Shown here: piece by piece, positions 35,836 through 46,499 of the stretch | How the letters are laid out: each line of letters begins with the position of its first letter | Position numbering within the stretch: the first letter of the stretch is position 1 | Origin: Primula veris | Lineage: Eukaryota; Streptophyta; Magnoliopsida; Ericales; Primulaceae | Length of the DNA stretch: 64,000 nucleotides | Reading direction: 5' to 3' | NCBI GenBank assembly: GCA_963682055.1 | Contig: OY821750.1 | Coordinates: 3,102,501 to 3,166,500, forward strand | Translations under genes and position numbers: made by a program | Notes under the pieces: generated by a model | The model's input: the letters and a program-made list of their open reading frames with translations, nothing else | The model's database searches: none | Told to the model about the DNA's origin: nothing

Positions 35836-38800
35836 TTGAAAGCATTCCTTCTCAACAACACTGATAAATTCGCCTGGAGTCCTAAAGATATGCCGGGCCT
35901 AGACCCCAATACAGCATGCCACCACCTAAGTGTAAACACCGAGTACAAGCCGATAGCACATAGGAGCAGGAAAGTGTCTGTACAGCACAGAGCAGCTATA
36001 ATCGCTGAAGTACAAAAGTTATTGGAGGCTGGAGCCATAAGAGAGGTTTACTATCCAAAATGGTTGTCCAACCCGGTCGTCGTCCCTAAGAAGAACGGGA
36101 AGGAGAGAGTATGTATAGACTTCACCAACCTCAACAAAGCCTGCCCGAGGGACCACTTTCCCCTTCCAAGGATTGATCAACTGGTGGACGCAACTGCAGG
36201 GGCAGAACGGATAACCTTCCTTGACGCATATTCAGGATACCATCAAATTCCCCTCGCCCGCGAAGATCAAGAAAAGACTTCGTTTATATCACCTTTGGGA
36301 AATTATTGCTATACGGTAATGCCGTTCGGCCTACGCAATGCGGGAGCAACATACCAAAGGATGATAACAAGGGTATGTCGAGATCATATAGGAAAGACGA
36401 TGGAGGTATACATAGACGACATGGTCGTCAAGAGCGAAAGAGCCACATCCCACCTTCAAGATATCAGGGACGTTTTCCGAACGCTGGGCGAGCACAAACT
36501 GAAACTCAATGCGAGCAAGTGTGCATTTGGCATCAGCAAAGGGAAATTCTTGGGGCATATGGTTAGCCGACGAGGAATAGAGGCTAATCCCGATCAAATA
36601 ACGGCTCTACGAAACCTAGCTGCGCCAAAGAATAAGAAACAGGTACAAGAGCTCACGGGAATGATGGCCGCGCTGAGCAGGTTCATTAGCCGATCCGCAG
36701 ATAAGGGACGGCCATTTTTTGAATCACTCAAGAAGGATAGAAAATTCGCCTGGGACCCGGAATGTGAAGCTTCATTCAACAATCTCAAAGAGTACTTGAG
36801 GACACTGCCACTACTGGTAAGGCCGAACAAAGGAGACGTTCTGGCATGCTACCTAGCAGTTTCCACTACAGCTGTGAGCGCAGTTATCTTAAGAGAAGAA
36901 GGTCGTGAACAGTTTCCGATCTACTTCGTCAGCAAGACTCTGGTCGAAGCCGAAACACGTTATCTACCCTTGGAAAAGCTGTGTCTGGCATTGGTCGTCG
37001 CAACCAGAAAATTGCCACACTATTTCATAGCTCATCAGGTCCGGGTATACACGAAATTTCATATCAAAGAGTCACTTCGACGGACGGACATTAGCGGTCG
37101 AGTTGTCGCCTGGGGGGTCGAGCTATCCCAATTTCATATCGAGTTCGCACCCCGCCAGGCCATAAAGGGACAAGTCCTGGCCGATTTCGTCGCGGAGTTC
37201 ACCGAAGGCTATAACGAGCCTTTGGCACTCTCTCCACAATCACACTGGCAGATACATGTCGACGGATCAGCCACCAAGGACGGATCTGGAGCGGGGATCG
37301 TCCTAAAGTCTCGAGAGGGAGAAATAATCGAAAAAAGCATAAAATTGGGCTTCCGAGCTACCAACAATGAGGCAGAATACGAGGCCATGATAAATGACAT
37401 GCTCATTGCCCGGTCCCTCGGATGCTCCCACTTAATTGCAAGCTCAGACTCCATGCTCATCGTCAATCAAGCCATCGGCGAGTTCCAAGCCAAAGATGAC
37501 AGAATGATCCTCTACCAAGAGAAAGTCCAAAGGTTGATGGCAACTTTCGAACAGTGCGAGTTAATAAGAATTAATCGCACCGAAAATGCACACGCCGACG
37601 CCTTGGCCACCCTAGCCTCGACATTAACAATGACTGACACCCGGTCGATCACAGTGGAACTACTGCCAACACCGAGCATAATTAAAAGGGTAGACCGAGT
37701 GACATCAATACAATACGAACAAGGTTGGATGGAGGACATGACCCATTATCTGCGAAATGAGACGCTTCCGGCCGACAAGATAAAAGCGCTAAAAATTACA
37801 AGAAAAGCTCCTCGCTTCTGGCTATCCGAGGACGACAAACTATACAAATCCAGTTACCGGGGACCCCACCTACTATGCGTCCCGACCGAGCTACAACTGC
37901 CGGTCTTGGAGGAAATCCACGAAGGATCCTGCGGAGCACACATCAAAGGGCGATCCCTTGCAAACAAGGCAGTGACCCAAGGATATTGGTGGCCCTATAT
38001 CAAGCGAGACGCCGATGCGTACGTCCAACGTTGCGACAAGTGCCAACGATTCGCCAAGATACCACGGCTCCCTTCATCTATGATGACCCCGGTGTCGGCA
38101 CCATGGCCGTTCGCTCAATGGGCAATTGATTTGGTCGGTAAACTCCCAAGAGCACCTGGGAGTGTGGAATATCTGATCGTCGCGACGGATTATTTCACCA
38201 AATGGGTCGAAGCTAAACCCCTCCGAGAAATCAAAGCCAGCAACGTCAAACAATTCATTTGGGAATACATCATAACTAGGTTCGGTATACCGTACGCTAT
38301 CGTCGCCGACAACGGAACCCAGTTCAAAGATGCCAATTTACAGCTGTGGTACGAGGAACTCGGTATCCGAAAATTCTATTCGACGCCGACATACCCACAA
38401 GGAAACGGGCAAGCCGAAGTGTCAAACCGAATAATATTAGACGGCATCAAGACCACCCTTGAACAAGCAAAGGGGAGGTGGCCCGAGCGGCTACTCAACG
38501 TTTTATGGTCGTGCCGAACTACACCCAAGACGGGCACCAAGGAAACCCCGTTTAGCTTAGCATACGGTGTTGAGGCCATCATACCGACAGAGATCGGGCT
38601 ACCCACGCTCCGAACGACGTTGGTCGAGCAGGGAAACAATGAACAAAGAATGAGAGAAGAGCTCGACATGATAGACGAGAAACGAGAGATAGCGGCCCTT
38701 ACCCTAGCTAAGTACCAACAAAGCGTGAAGCAAACCTATGACAAGAGAGTGAAAGGGTCCAAAGAATTCATGGTAGGAGAACTGGTGCTGCGACGAGTGA

Positions 38801-38976
38801 CGGTCTATACCCGCAACGAAATACATGGCAAACTAAGCCCTACCTGGGAAGGCCCATACGAAATCGTCAAGCAAACAAGTCCAGTCTCTTACAAAATCAA
38901 AAGCGTCCTGTTCGCCAACAGCCGAGGGGAAAAGAATTCTTGGAATGTGGCTAACCTAAAGAAGTACTACGTATAG
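35836..38976 (+). CDS. pol: Pol: reverse transcriptase, two RNase H domains, integrase (element 1)
   Basis: Open for 1046 codons, in the same frame as the upstream gag-protease but separated from it by TAG 35821; the first ATG (35836) is probably not a native start. Domains: RT (about residues 30-290) with MPFGLRNAGATYQR and catalytic YIDD near residue 192; a degenerate RT-linked RNase H (about 330-425); a second archaeal-type RNase H (about 472-600) with HVDGSA, TNNEAEYEA, SDS and HADALATLA; integrase with an HHCC zinc finger (HEGSCGAH...CDKC, about 690-745) and a DDE core at WAIDLVG, VADNGTQF and GNGQAEVSNR. The second RNase H between the first RNase H and integrase is a Tat-lineage hallmark. 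No stop or frameshift was found within it. Confidence 0.93.
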   Translation: MKAFLLNNTDKFAWSPKDMPGLDPNTACHHLSVNTEYKPIAHRSRKVSVQHRAAIIAEVQKLLEAGAIREVYYPKWLSNPVVVPKKNGKERVCIDFTNLNKACPRDHFPLPRIDQLVDATAGAERITFLDAYSGYHQIPLAREDQEKTSFISPLGNYCYTVMPFGLRNAGATYQRMITRVCRDHIGKTMEVYIDDMVVKSERATSHLQDIRDVFRTLGEHKLKLNASKCAFGISKGKFLGHMVSRRGIEANPDQITALRNLAAPKNKKQVQELTGMMAALSRFISRSADKGRPFFESLKKDRKFAWDPECEASFNNLKEYLRTLPLLVRPNKGDVLACYLAVSTTAVSAVILREEGREQFPIYFVSKTLVEAETRYLPLEKLCLALVVATRKLPHYFIAHQVRVYTKFHIKESLRRTDISGRVVAWGVELSQFHIEFAPRQAIKGQVLADFVAEFTEGYNEPLALSPQSHWQIHVDGSATKDGSGAGIVLKSREGEIIEKSIKLGFRATNNEAEYEAMINDMLIARSLGCSHLIASSDSMLIVNQAIGEFQAKDDRMILYQEKVQRLMATFEQCELIRINRTENAHADALATLASTLTMTDTRSITVELLPTPSIIKRVDRVTSIQYEQGWMEDMTHYLRNETLPADKIKALKITRKAPRFWLSEDDKLYKSSYRGPHLLCVPTELQLPVLEEIHEGSCGAHIKGRSLANKAVTQGYWWPYIKRDADAYVQRCDKCQRFAKIPRLPSSMMTPVSAPWPFAQWAIDLVGKLPRAPGSVEYLIVATDYFTKWVEAKPLREIKASNVKQFIWEYIITRFGIPYAIVADNGTQFKDANLQLWYEELGIRKFYSTPTYPQGNGQAEVSNRIILDGIKTTLEQAKGRWPERLLNVLWSCRTTPKTGTKETPFSLAYGVEAIIPTEIGLPTLRTTLVEQGNNEQRMREELDMIDEKREIAALTLAKYQQSVKQTYDKRVKGSKEFMVGELVLRRVTVYTRNEIHGKLSPTWEGPYEIVKQTSPVSYKIKSVLFANSRGEKNSWNVANLKKYYV

Positions 38977-39079
38977 GCAATCCTCCGAATACAAGTGCAG
39001 GTGCTACCTTACCCTTCTTGCTTAATGGCATTATCTTTCGTCTTTTGAATGAATAAAATATATTATCATGCTGTCTACT

Positions 39080-39724
39080 AATACTATGAAATTCCCAACA
39101 TGGCCGAAGTGCCTAGGAATACTATGAAATTCCGTAAATGGCGTGTTACCGAAGGAACGCCTAGGAATACTATGAAATTCCCAACATGGCCGAAGTGCCT
39201 AGGAATACTATGAAATTCCGTAAATGGCGTGTTACCGAAGGAACGCCTAGGAATACTATGAAATTCCCAACATGGCCGAAGTGCCTAGGAATACTATGAA
39301 ATTCCCAACATGGCCGAAGTGCCTAGGAATACTATGAAATTCCCAACATGGCCGAAGTGCCTAGGAATACTATGAAATTCCGTAAATGGCGTGTTACCGA
39401 AGGAACGCCTAGGAATACTATGAAATTCCCAACATGGCCGAAGTGCCTAGGAATACTATGAAATTCCCAACATGGCCGAAGTGCCTAGGAATACTATGAA
39501 ATTCCGTAAATGGCGTGTTACCGAAGGAACGCCTAGGAATACTATGAAATTCCCAACATGGCCGAAGTGCCTAGGAATACTATGAAATTCCGTAAATGGC
39601 GTGTTACCGAAGGAACGCCTAGGAATACTATGAAATTCCCAACATGACCGAAGTGCCTAGGAATACTATGAAATTCCCTAAATGGCGTGTTTTCAAAGGA
39701 ACGCCTAGGAATACTATGAAATTC
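39080..39724 (+). repeat. Two-unit minisatellite after pol
   Basis: Fifteen units begin with aatactatgaaattcc and end with gcctagg. Type A is 38 bp (..caacatggccgaagt..) and type B 48 bp (..gtaaatggcgtgttaccg..), in the order A B A B A A A B A A B A B A B, followed by a 15-bp partial unit. It starts about 100 bp after the pol stop. Tandem repeats in this part of Tat elements are known and can seed satellites. Confidence 0.95.
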
Positions 39725-40017
39725 ATATGCAGGTACAATGCAAGGAATTATTCAGCTCCACATTACGGCAGCGATACAATACAAATTGGCTAAAACAATG
39801 AAGGAGAATCAATCTAAACAACGAAATATCAACAAGAAGCATCTCCAAAACAGGAATAACGAAATAACAAATGATTTAGCAAGGAAAAATCGATCCAATC
39901 AATCAAATAGCAATACGGCAATGGAAAGGTACAAAACAGGAATAAAGAAATAACATAAATAGTCCTCGCCCGCATTACGGAGGCAACAAGAAGATCATCG
40001 ACACTAAAGAGACTCAT

Positions 40018-40656
40018 TTAAGAAGAGCTACTGCAGGAGGAGCACGACGGTAATTGACCGAGCTCAATCTCTTCGTCATCCGTCGTTGTGTACCCATCAG
40101 ACTCATCACCATCAAAACGCTCCTCAGAAATGAGGGCATCAAAATTGGTCGTATGAGCTCCAACACAAGTCAGCGTCTGAAGCCGCGCGTTGAACTCGGC
40201 TTCTTTCACGAACTCGTGAGCATCCGAGGCCGCTTTACGACGATCATCGTCAAAGGAGAGATTACGGCGAGCTTCGATCATAGCCGCGGAAGCATCGTAT
40301 CTGGCACGGGACAAACGGAAATACTTCACCAACACGTTGGCCTTGGTCACAAGCAACTTTAATTTGCCAAAGTACTTGTCCTTTGCACGCCAATATCGAT
40401 CCAAATGACGCTCCTGAACCTCAACAGTATGCTCGGCACGGCGAACGTATTCTCGAAAAGAGGCCGCCTGGGTTTTCAGCTTGGTCCGCAATCGAGCACA
40501 TTGGTCGGTCAATTTGACATTTTTGCCCATCAAAACAATGTAGGGCCACTTGTCAGGCACCTCACTAGCCGCACCAGATGAGACCTCGTCCCGGGCAGCA
40601 CCAGTAGGTCCTCACCCCGGGTTAACTAGGCATGGAGAACCAGCCTGGTGCGACAT
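40018..40656 (-). pseudogene. Antisense ORF 3, interrupted by a TGA
   Basis: Reading from ATG 40656 (MSHQAGSPCLVNPG) meets TGA at 40614-40612; the same frame then stays open to the stop at 40018. A splice acceptor-like tttttttttatag lies just before the ATG. The product is highly charged and helical (ARLRTKLKTQAASF, RRAEHTVEVQERHLDRYW) with an acidic, serine-rich tail. I recognise no domain. It may be a terminal exon of the antisense gene at 41601-44121 rather than a separate gene. Confidence 0.5.
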
Positions 40657-40794
40657 AGTAGCATGTGCCTATAAAAAAAAAGGGGGGGAGAAGAACGAGA
40701 AGAGATGAATATACAAAAAAAAAAAAAAAAAAAAAAAAATTAAAAAAAAATTATACAAGCTACAAATAAAACGACAAAACAAGCTACTCTATTA

Positions 40795-41367
40795 TTAATC
40801 CGACAACCCCTCAACAGACGCCGAGATCTCTACTACATCGGCAAAATGAATATCTCGCAATGAATTAATTTGCGTCCCCAAACGCTTACGAATGACCGCC
40901 TCGATTCGGTTCAAGGCAACAGTGGTTTCAGTTACCCCGGCCTTCGCATCAACCATGCGCTCTGCCCGGGACACACCACTCATTCCTTTTACATGCTCCA
41001 GCACCTCTAAAGCGCGAGCTCGGGCCCAATACGCTTTGGCAAAGGATAGCAGCAGGTCTGCGTCCTCGAAAACGGCCCCAAGGACCAAGTTCAAGCTCGT
41101 CACACGACCTCGGGCTTCATCACGAGAACGTCGTAGGGCACCGAGAAGTTCCTTCGCTTTACCCTTATTTGCCGTATAATGGGCGGTCTTTTTACTAAAT
41201 TTCTCTCCCAAATCACGTAACCGAATCGCCAAGTTGGAAATATGAATATTCAGACCCTCGATTTCCTGACAAGCACAAGTCAATTTCGCGGTAAGGGACG
41301 CCTTAGATCTTTCCAAATCTTCTATTACGTCACCTACACTACGACTAGGCGAGGTCCAGACCACCAT
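40795..41367 (-). CDS. Antisense ORF 2, coiled-coil protein, function unknown
   Basis: 190 codons from ATG 41367 (MVVWTSPSRSVGDVIEDLER). A strong acceptor (attgtcag|GTACC, about 41391) lies before it in the same phase, so it may be an internal or terminal exon. The sequence has heptad-like Leu/Ile spacing and alternating charge (ERSKASLTAKLTCACQEIEG, KGKAKELLGALRRSRDEARG). No known domain recognised. It lies on the strand opposite to gag-pol within element 1. Confidence 0.5.
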   Translation of the reverse strand: MVVWTSPSRSVGDVIEDLERSKASLTAKLTCACQEIEGLNIHISNLAIRLRDLGEKFSKKTAHYTANKGKAKELLGALRRSRDEARGRVTSLNLVLGAVFEDADLLLSFAKAYWARARALEVLEHVKGMSGVSRAERMVDAKAGVTETTVALNRIEAVIRKRLGTQINSLRDIHFADVVEISASVEGLSD

Positions 41368-41600
41368 GGCAAGGGGGTTATTTGGTACCTGACAATATTT
41401 TGTTTTCACATCCTTCAAAATATGACGACCATCAAAAGAAATTAACCCAAGAAAGACCAACAGAAAGAAAACACAGCACCTATATTATCACTTCCCCAAA
41501 AGAATCTGTTTCTAGATACACAAGAGACTAAACCACAAAAAAAAAAAAAAAGCACAACAAAAACAACAAAAATATACTATACATACTGCTAGAAAGATAG

Positions 41601-44121
41601 TCAAGGTTCCACCTGAGGAGATACTGGTGGGGGAACAACAGTAGCATCCGGTCGAGGAGTGGACGGGGCCGACATAGAGTGAGGACGCAGCGCTGTCGAA
41701 ATTGTCTGTCCCGGCAGCCGAGGAAGCTCCTCTTCACGAAGATTCGCCCAGTCTAAGGGTTTCGGCGGTGCACCATGCGGACACGGATACACCAACTCCG
41801 ACCACGCCCTATCCGACAAAGGAACATTCACGAAATTGAGCGCCCGCACATGAGCACAGTATACAGAGAAGTTGGCCATCATTGCAAACTTTGTCCGCTC
41901 CTCCGCGTGTGCCGTTTTCATGGCAGTCACCTTAGCAATTTTGGCTTCCACGTCCTCTGCCAGGAGCAAGTTCTCCTCCTCTAGTTCGCCGTACTTAACG
42001 ACCATGCTCTCTTTTTTCGCCTTCAATTTATCGACATCCTCGGTCAGGTGCAGAAAGTCCACCGACAGCTTGTCATAATTCTCGCCCAGGGTTTTATTCT
42101 CGGCGACCAATTTCTCTTTCTCGGCCTCGAAAGCCGCAAGCAGATCCTTTATCTTCTGCTCGTTCTCCTCGACTATGGCGTTCTTCTCGGCAATCAGCTT
42201 CTCTTTCTCAGCCCCTAGAGCTCCCAGCTGATCCCGTAGCGCCACGGTACTCAAGGCAATCTGCACTTCAACACATTAGATTCCAAACAGAATACAAGTA
42301 CCAGACCTATATAACGAAATACGAGCATCATGGTATATATTACGAAATAAGCGCCCCACATACCCTCAGCGCATCCGCGTGGGCCTGCTCTATAACCGAC
42401 ATTGTAGGTTGAGCAGCTAGTCTTTCTGCATCCTTGAACGCAAGGGGTTTCAGAGCCGTATATCCCATCTTCAAGGTTCGCGGTTGCTCCAGCAGCTCAC
42501 CCCCACATCGGTCAATGTAACGGGTCATTGCAACCCCGTCAACCAACACCTTCTCGGATCCGTCGAGAGCCTCATCCTCGACACCCGTCACAACATCCCC
42601 GACAATCTCTTCGCCGCCTTCCATATCCACTTCCTCGACCGCCTCCTTCTCTGGAGCATTAGTCTCAGGGGTCCTGCGCTCGATTACATCCTCTGTATGG
42701 ATGGGCGAGATACCAGACAGGTCCAACACGGCCTCGGAAAGGACAGGCGAGACCGTAGGCAGGGTCATCGTCTCCTTCCCCATAGCCACCAGCATGTTGA
42801 TATGTCCGAACAGGCTATCGACCGACCCCTGAAACACAATAATACCCATCGACCGGGCAAGAGCGAGGGTAACCAATGGAGAAGTCAGTAGCTGAAACAA
42901 GATAACTAATAAAGCAAAGCACTAGCGAACAAACCGATAACCAAAAGACAAGAAAATCATAATACATATACACATACCTCGCCCGGCGCAGAGGCATCCT
43001 CGACGGTATCCCCTTCGGCGGCAGCAACCGCCCCCTCGCTCGAGCCAACGATATCAGCCTCCTCGGTAACCGATGTATCGGTTCCCCTGGCCCTCTTCGT
43101 TACTCCACCAACAGGGTCAGACGCATGACGCTTAGACCGAACGAGCTTCTTCCCGAGCCGAGCAGCACTTCGTGCCCGAACCACTTTCAAGAACTCCTCC
43201 TCGGGCTCTTTGGGGATCTCGGGCGCAAGATTCCCCTTGGTCACCGACCCCATAGGGTACCCGAGCAGCATCGGAGCAGTACGACTCGCCGGATCCGGCG
43301 TCGGTCCCGGCCCCCACCATTTCCAAAGAGCTAACAGAGCCTCTACATTGGGAGCGCCGAGGTCGGGCATAGTGGGAGCATTGGTGGCCGGTCCAGGAAT
43401 CTGGTGTCCCGGACAGCCCCATTCACCAGAAGCTATCACGATACCAAGATTGCGCTCTTTGTTGGTATCCGGCAAACCGATAACAAGCCGGCAATAGGTA
43501 CGCTGGGTTTTCAGATACGAGCTGCGACGCTCAAAGCTCAGACTGTAGACTCCGAAGACGTCCTTCAATTCAATCGGTATTCCGGCCAACTCCGATAACC
43601 TTTGAATACCGTTCAGAGTACGGTAACCATTTAAGGCCAGTTGGGCTGGAGCAATCTGGACGGCCTCAAAGAACGAAGCCACCCATTTTGTAAAAGATAG
43701 TCGAAGACCCCCAGTAAAAAATGCCGAAGAGCGCACAGCCACCTCGCCGGCAGGAACAAATCCCAGCACCTCCTCGTCAGAAATAGGAAGCCGAATATGT
43801 ATGTTGTCAGGTATTCCGGCAAGCTCTTTAAAATCCTTTTCCACGAATGTGCCAACTTGGGCCACACTTTGGGTCAGAATTTCCTATCCAAACATCATTC
43901 ACAATTCCATCAATATACTAACCACATACACAAACAAGAACCACATCAATATAACGCACACACCCCCCCCCCCCCCCCCGGCACTCACATTAACCGGATA
44001 CATAAGAATCATCATACACATATAGACAACCTAAACCATATACCAGTGACACATCTATGACCACAACGACAAAATTACCTACAACCCCTACCAACAAAGA
44101 AAGAACACTTACGGTTATCAT
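41601..44121 (-). CDS. Spliced antisense gene of Tat element (Transposase_28-like head, coiled-coil tail)
   Basis: Four exons can be read, all in phase 0: 44121-44113 (MIT, then gtaagt), 43883-42978, 42828-42364 and 42260-41601, giving about 679 aa. The main exon resembles the plant 'putative gypsy type transposon' domain (Transposase_28 family) in AFFTGGLRLSFTKWVASFFE, QIAPAQLALNGYRTLNGI and LKDVFGVYSL. It is followed by basic residues (KKLVRSKRHASDPVGGVTKR), an acidic region in exon 3 and a long coiled coil in exon 4 (KEKLIAEKNAIVEENEQK...). Antisense ORFs of this kind are known from Tat elements; their role is unknown. The 9-nt first exon is the least certain part; an in-frame TAG lies immediately before the second exon. 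A 15-nt C run lies in intron 1. Confidence 0.7.
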
Positions 44122-44823
44122 TATGAACAAGCACGGGAGAACAGCAGCAAGTCTTCCAACAAAACCACGAAACCCTAGATCAAGCGGCCGAACTCTTTTC
44201 CTTTTTGGCGGGAAGAATATGCTTTAGAGAGAGAGAGATTTTCTTCAGCAAATTTTGTGATACAAATAAAAAAGAATTAATTGGCACAGTAGAAAGGAGT
44301 GGAGTCACAAAAAGAATAAAATAATAACCGTCCTTTCGTGTGACAGAGGTTTACCTTTTTTCCAACCATACAAAAGTCAACAACCGCTGTTATTTTTAAC
44401 ATATAAACGCTCCAGATTTCGCCACGTCAGCGCATATCCCACTACCCAAGGCAGTTCACATCATTACACCTAAATAAACGGCCAGTGGACCCTACCACGA
44501 AAAGTTTCCCACATACGCTACCAATATTATCACACCGAGAATGTCCCCCGATTACAGTTCCTCGACTCCCAACCAATTCTTACCCAAAGGGCACACCGAA
44601 CAAGGTGGACGAAGACCGTTCCTAGCTTGACGGCATGGAGCATCAAGTCTAACAACGCTCTCCGGGGGGATAACCGGGCATATTGTTCGGTATATGCTGA
44701 GAGACATAAAAGAGTGAAGCAAACAAGAAATAAAATAGGACAGAATCAAGTGCAAGACAAGTTTTATTCATCCACAAAGGGGAAACACAAACAATACAAC
44801 AGAAAAAGAAAAATACACCCATC

Positions 44824-45186
44824 CTACTTTTTCGAACTATCCCCCATAGCAACATCCCTCTTCGCCAAAAGTTCCTCCAGACGCTCCTTCTCCCTAATCA
44901 AACGAGAAATCGCCATCTTAGCCTGTTTCAAGGCGTAAGACTGAGACTCGCATTTTTGCTCGGCCTTGAAACGAGCAGTGCCCTCCTCGTCCCAATATTG
45001 TTTAAACCTCCTCACTTCAGTCCGAGCACACATGAGATCATGTTTCAGCCATGACATCTCAATTTCTTTTAGTTGAAGAGGAGTCAAATCCTCCTCCCCA
45101 AAACCAGGGGGACGAGGTAGCAAAAAAGTAGGCTCCTCTTCCATAAGGGCTTTCTTTTTGGAGGCAGACCTAGTGATGGGAGCCAT
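44824..45186 (-). CDS. Antisense small gene s5, coiled coil, unknown function
   Basis: 120 aa from ATG 45186 (MAPITRSASKKKALMEEEPT). An upstream in-frame ATG at 45201 would add five residues. A TATAAA lies at 45276-45271, about 85 bp before the ATG, and an AATAAA at 44768-44763, 56 bp after the stop, so this looks like a complete small transcription unit. The protein has a basic start, a proline segment (LLPRPPGFGEEDLTPLQ) and a long charged helix (ALKQAKMAISRLIREKERLE). No domain recognised. Confidence 0.6.
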   Translation of the reverse strand: MAPITRSASKKKALMEEEPTFLLPRPPGFGEEDLTPLQLKEIEMSWLKHDLMCARTEVRRFKQYWDEEGTARFKAEQKCESQSYALKQAKMAISRLIREKERLEELLAKRDVAMGDSSKK

Positions 45187-45270
45187 CTCAAGCAAAAGCA
45201 AGTTAGAAGAAGCAAATTATAAAATAAGAGGGAGGAAGAATTGGTAATGAGATAAAGGCAATAGGGAACA

Positions 45271-45276
45271 TTTATA
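45271..45276 (-). promoter_or_regulatory. TATA box of s5
   Basis: TATAAATG on the minus strand, context CTCTATAAATGTTCC, about 85 bp from the start codon. Confidence 0.5.
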
Positions 45277-45419
45277 GAGAATCAAAAGGCACAAAGTACG
45301 AAGCGTTACAATGGTTCACAAGACAGGCACGAGATACGAAAAGATACAACTGATTCATCAAATACAGAAAATAAAACACAAATTGCAAAAGGGGAAATAC
45401 ATAAGAAAACCAGCCCAAT

Positions 45420-45899
45420 CTAAGGATCAATGGGTGGAAAAAACGAACTGCCAGACCGAGAGAAAGCAAAACGAGCAGAACAATTCAACCGAGCTTGGTA
45501 GGAATCGTTCATGGCGACCAAATTGTCATTCTCCGAGGAGAGCCTGTTGTTTTCCGTAGTAAGAACCCTGACGCGCTCCACGAGCCGAGCATTCTTTACC
45601 ATTATGCTAGCTAGACCTTGAGGAGAGTTGTCAAACTCATCTTGAGAATGGTCCCAAATCTCCTCGGCATCATACCAGGAGTTGGCCAGATGGTTTCTCT
45701 GTAACAACAAGTGATCGAGCTGGCGACTCAGTGCCGAAATCTCGGTCCACTTCACTGTCTCTTCGGGATAAGAGCCGAACAAGCTCAAGGCCAAAACGCC
45801 ATACTCTTTCTCAAGCCTTGCCATCCGACGGCGGACCCGAGATACCTCAGTGTCCAAGCCCTTCATCTGAGCATGATATCTCACCATAGGTCCAGACAT
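45420..45899 (-). CDS. Antisense small gene s4, coiled coil, unknown function
   Basis: 159 aa from ATG 45899 (MSGPMVRYHAQMKGLDTEVS). Two helical coiled-coil regions are visible: RRRMARLEKEYGVLAL near the start and ARLVERVRVLTTENNRLSSE near residues 110-130. Between them is a segment with SALSRQLDHLLLQRNHL. The first four residues, MSGP, are shared with s3. A TATAAG lies at 46006-46001, about 105 bp upstream. No close AATAAA was seen downstream. Confidence 0.55.
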   Translation of the reverse strand: MSGPMVRYHAQMKGLDTEVSRVRRRMARLEKEYGVLALSLFGSYPEETVKWTEISALSRQLDHLLLQRNHLANSWYDAEEIWDHSQDEFDNSPQGLASIMVKNARLVERVRVLTTENNRLSSENDNLVAMNDSYQARLNCSARFAFSRSGSSFFPPIDP

Positions 45900-46000
45900 T
45901 CTGGGAAATTGTTATAGTACGGAAGAAAATTAAGGGCTGAGGGAGAGAGAAGCAAAAAAGAAAAATGAGAGATGATAAACTACCAAAGAAAAGAGAAGTA

Positions 46001-46006
46001 CTTATA
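46001..46006 (-). promoter_or_regulatory. TATA-like box of s4
   Basis: TATAAG on the minus strand, context TTCTATAAGTACTTC. Weaker than the other four. Confidence 0.4.
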
Positions 46007-46294
46007 GAACGGAGATAGTATGATATTTTATGACCTTGCTTGGGAAATTGCATATTTCCTGACATGCTTGGGAGCATGCACATTTCCTGACCTACTAGGG
46101 AGCATGCACCTATATTCGACAGTGATGGGAACATCTACTGACATCTGATACAACACTACAGAAGGAAATAAAGACGAGATATTCAAAGATCTAGCTTCCC
46201 GACAAACAACAAACCACAGGTGCAATATAAAAAGAAGTGCAAAAATAAAGGGGCAAAAATACTTTTCATTAATAAAGATGGGATATATCAAAGT

Positions 46295-46448
46295 CTATTA
46301 CATCCGAAAAGGAAATCTATTACATCCGAAAAGGAAATCTATTACATCCGAAAAGAAAATCTGTTACATCCGAAAAGAAAATCTGTTACATCCGAAAAGA
46401 AAATCTGTAGCATCCGAGATAAAGATCTATTACATCCGAGAAGAGGTA
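46295..46448. repeat. 22-bp tandem repeat, seven units
   Basis: Units of 'ctattacatccgaaaaggaaat' with few changes; the last two units are more diverged. It lies between s4 and s3 in element 1. Frames that stay open across it reflect the repeat, not a gene. Confidence 0.9.
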
Positions 46449-46499
46449 GTACAGAAGATCAGGCAAATGATCAACTATATCAACTGACCAAGTGAGCAG

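Noticed and set aside
39080..39724. CRISPR-like array
   Set aside because: Units are directly adjacent with no unique spacers, inside a plant retrotransposon.
46220..46495. 91-codon open frame with KRKS/HPKR repeats
   Set aside because: It is a direct translation of the 22-bp tandem repeat.
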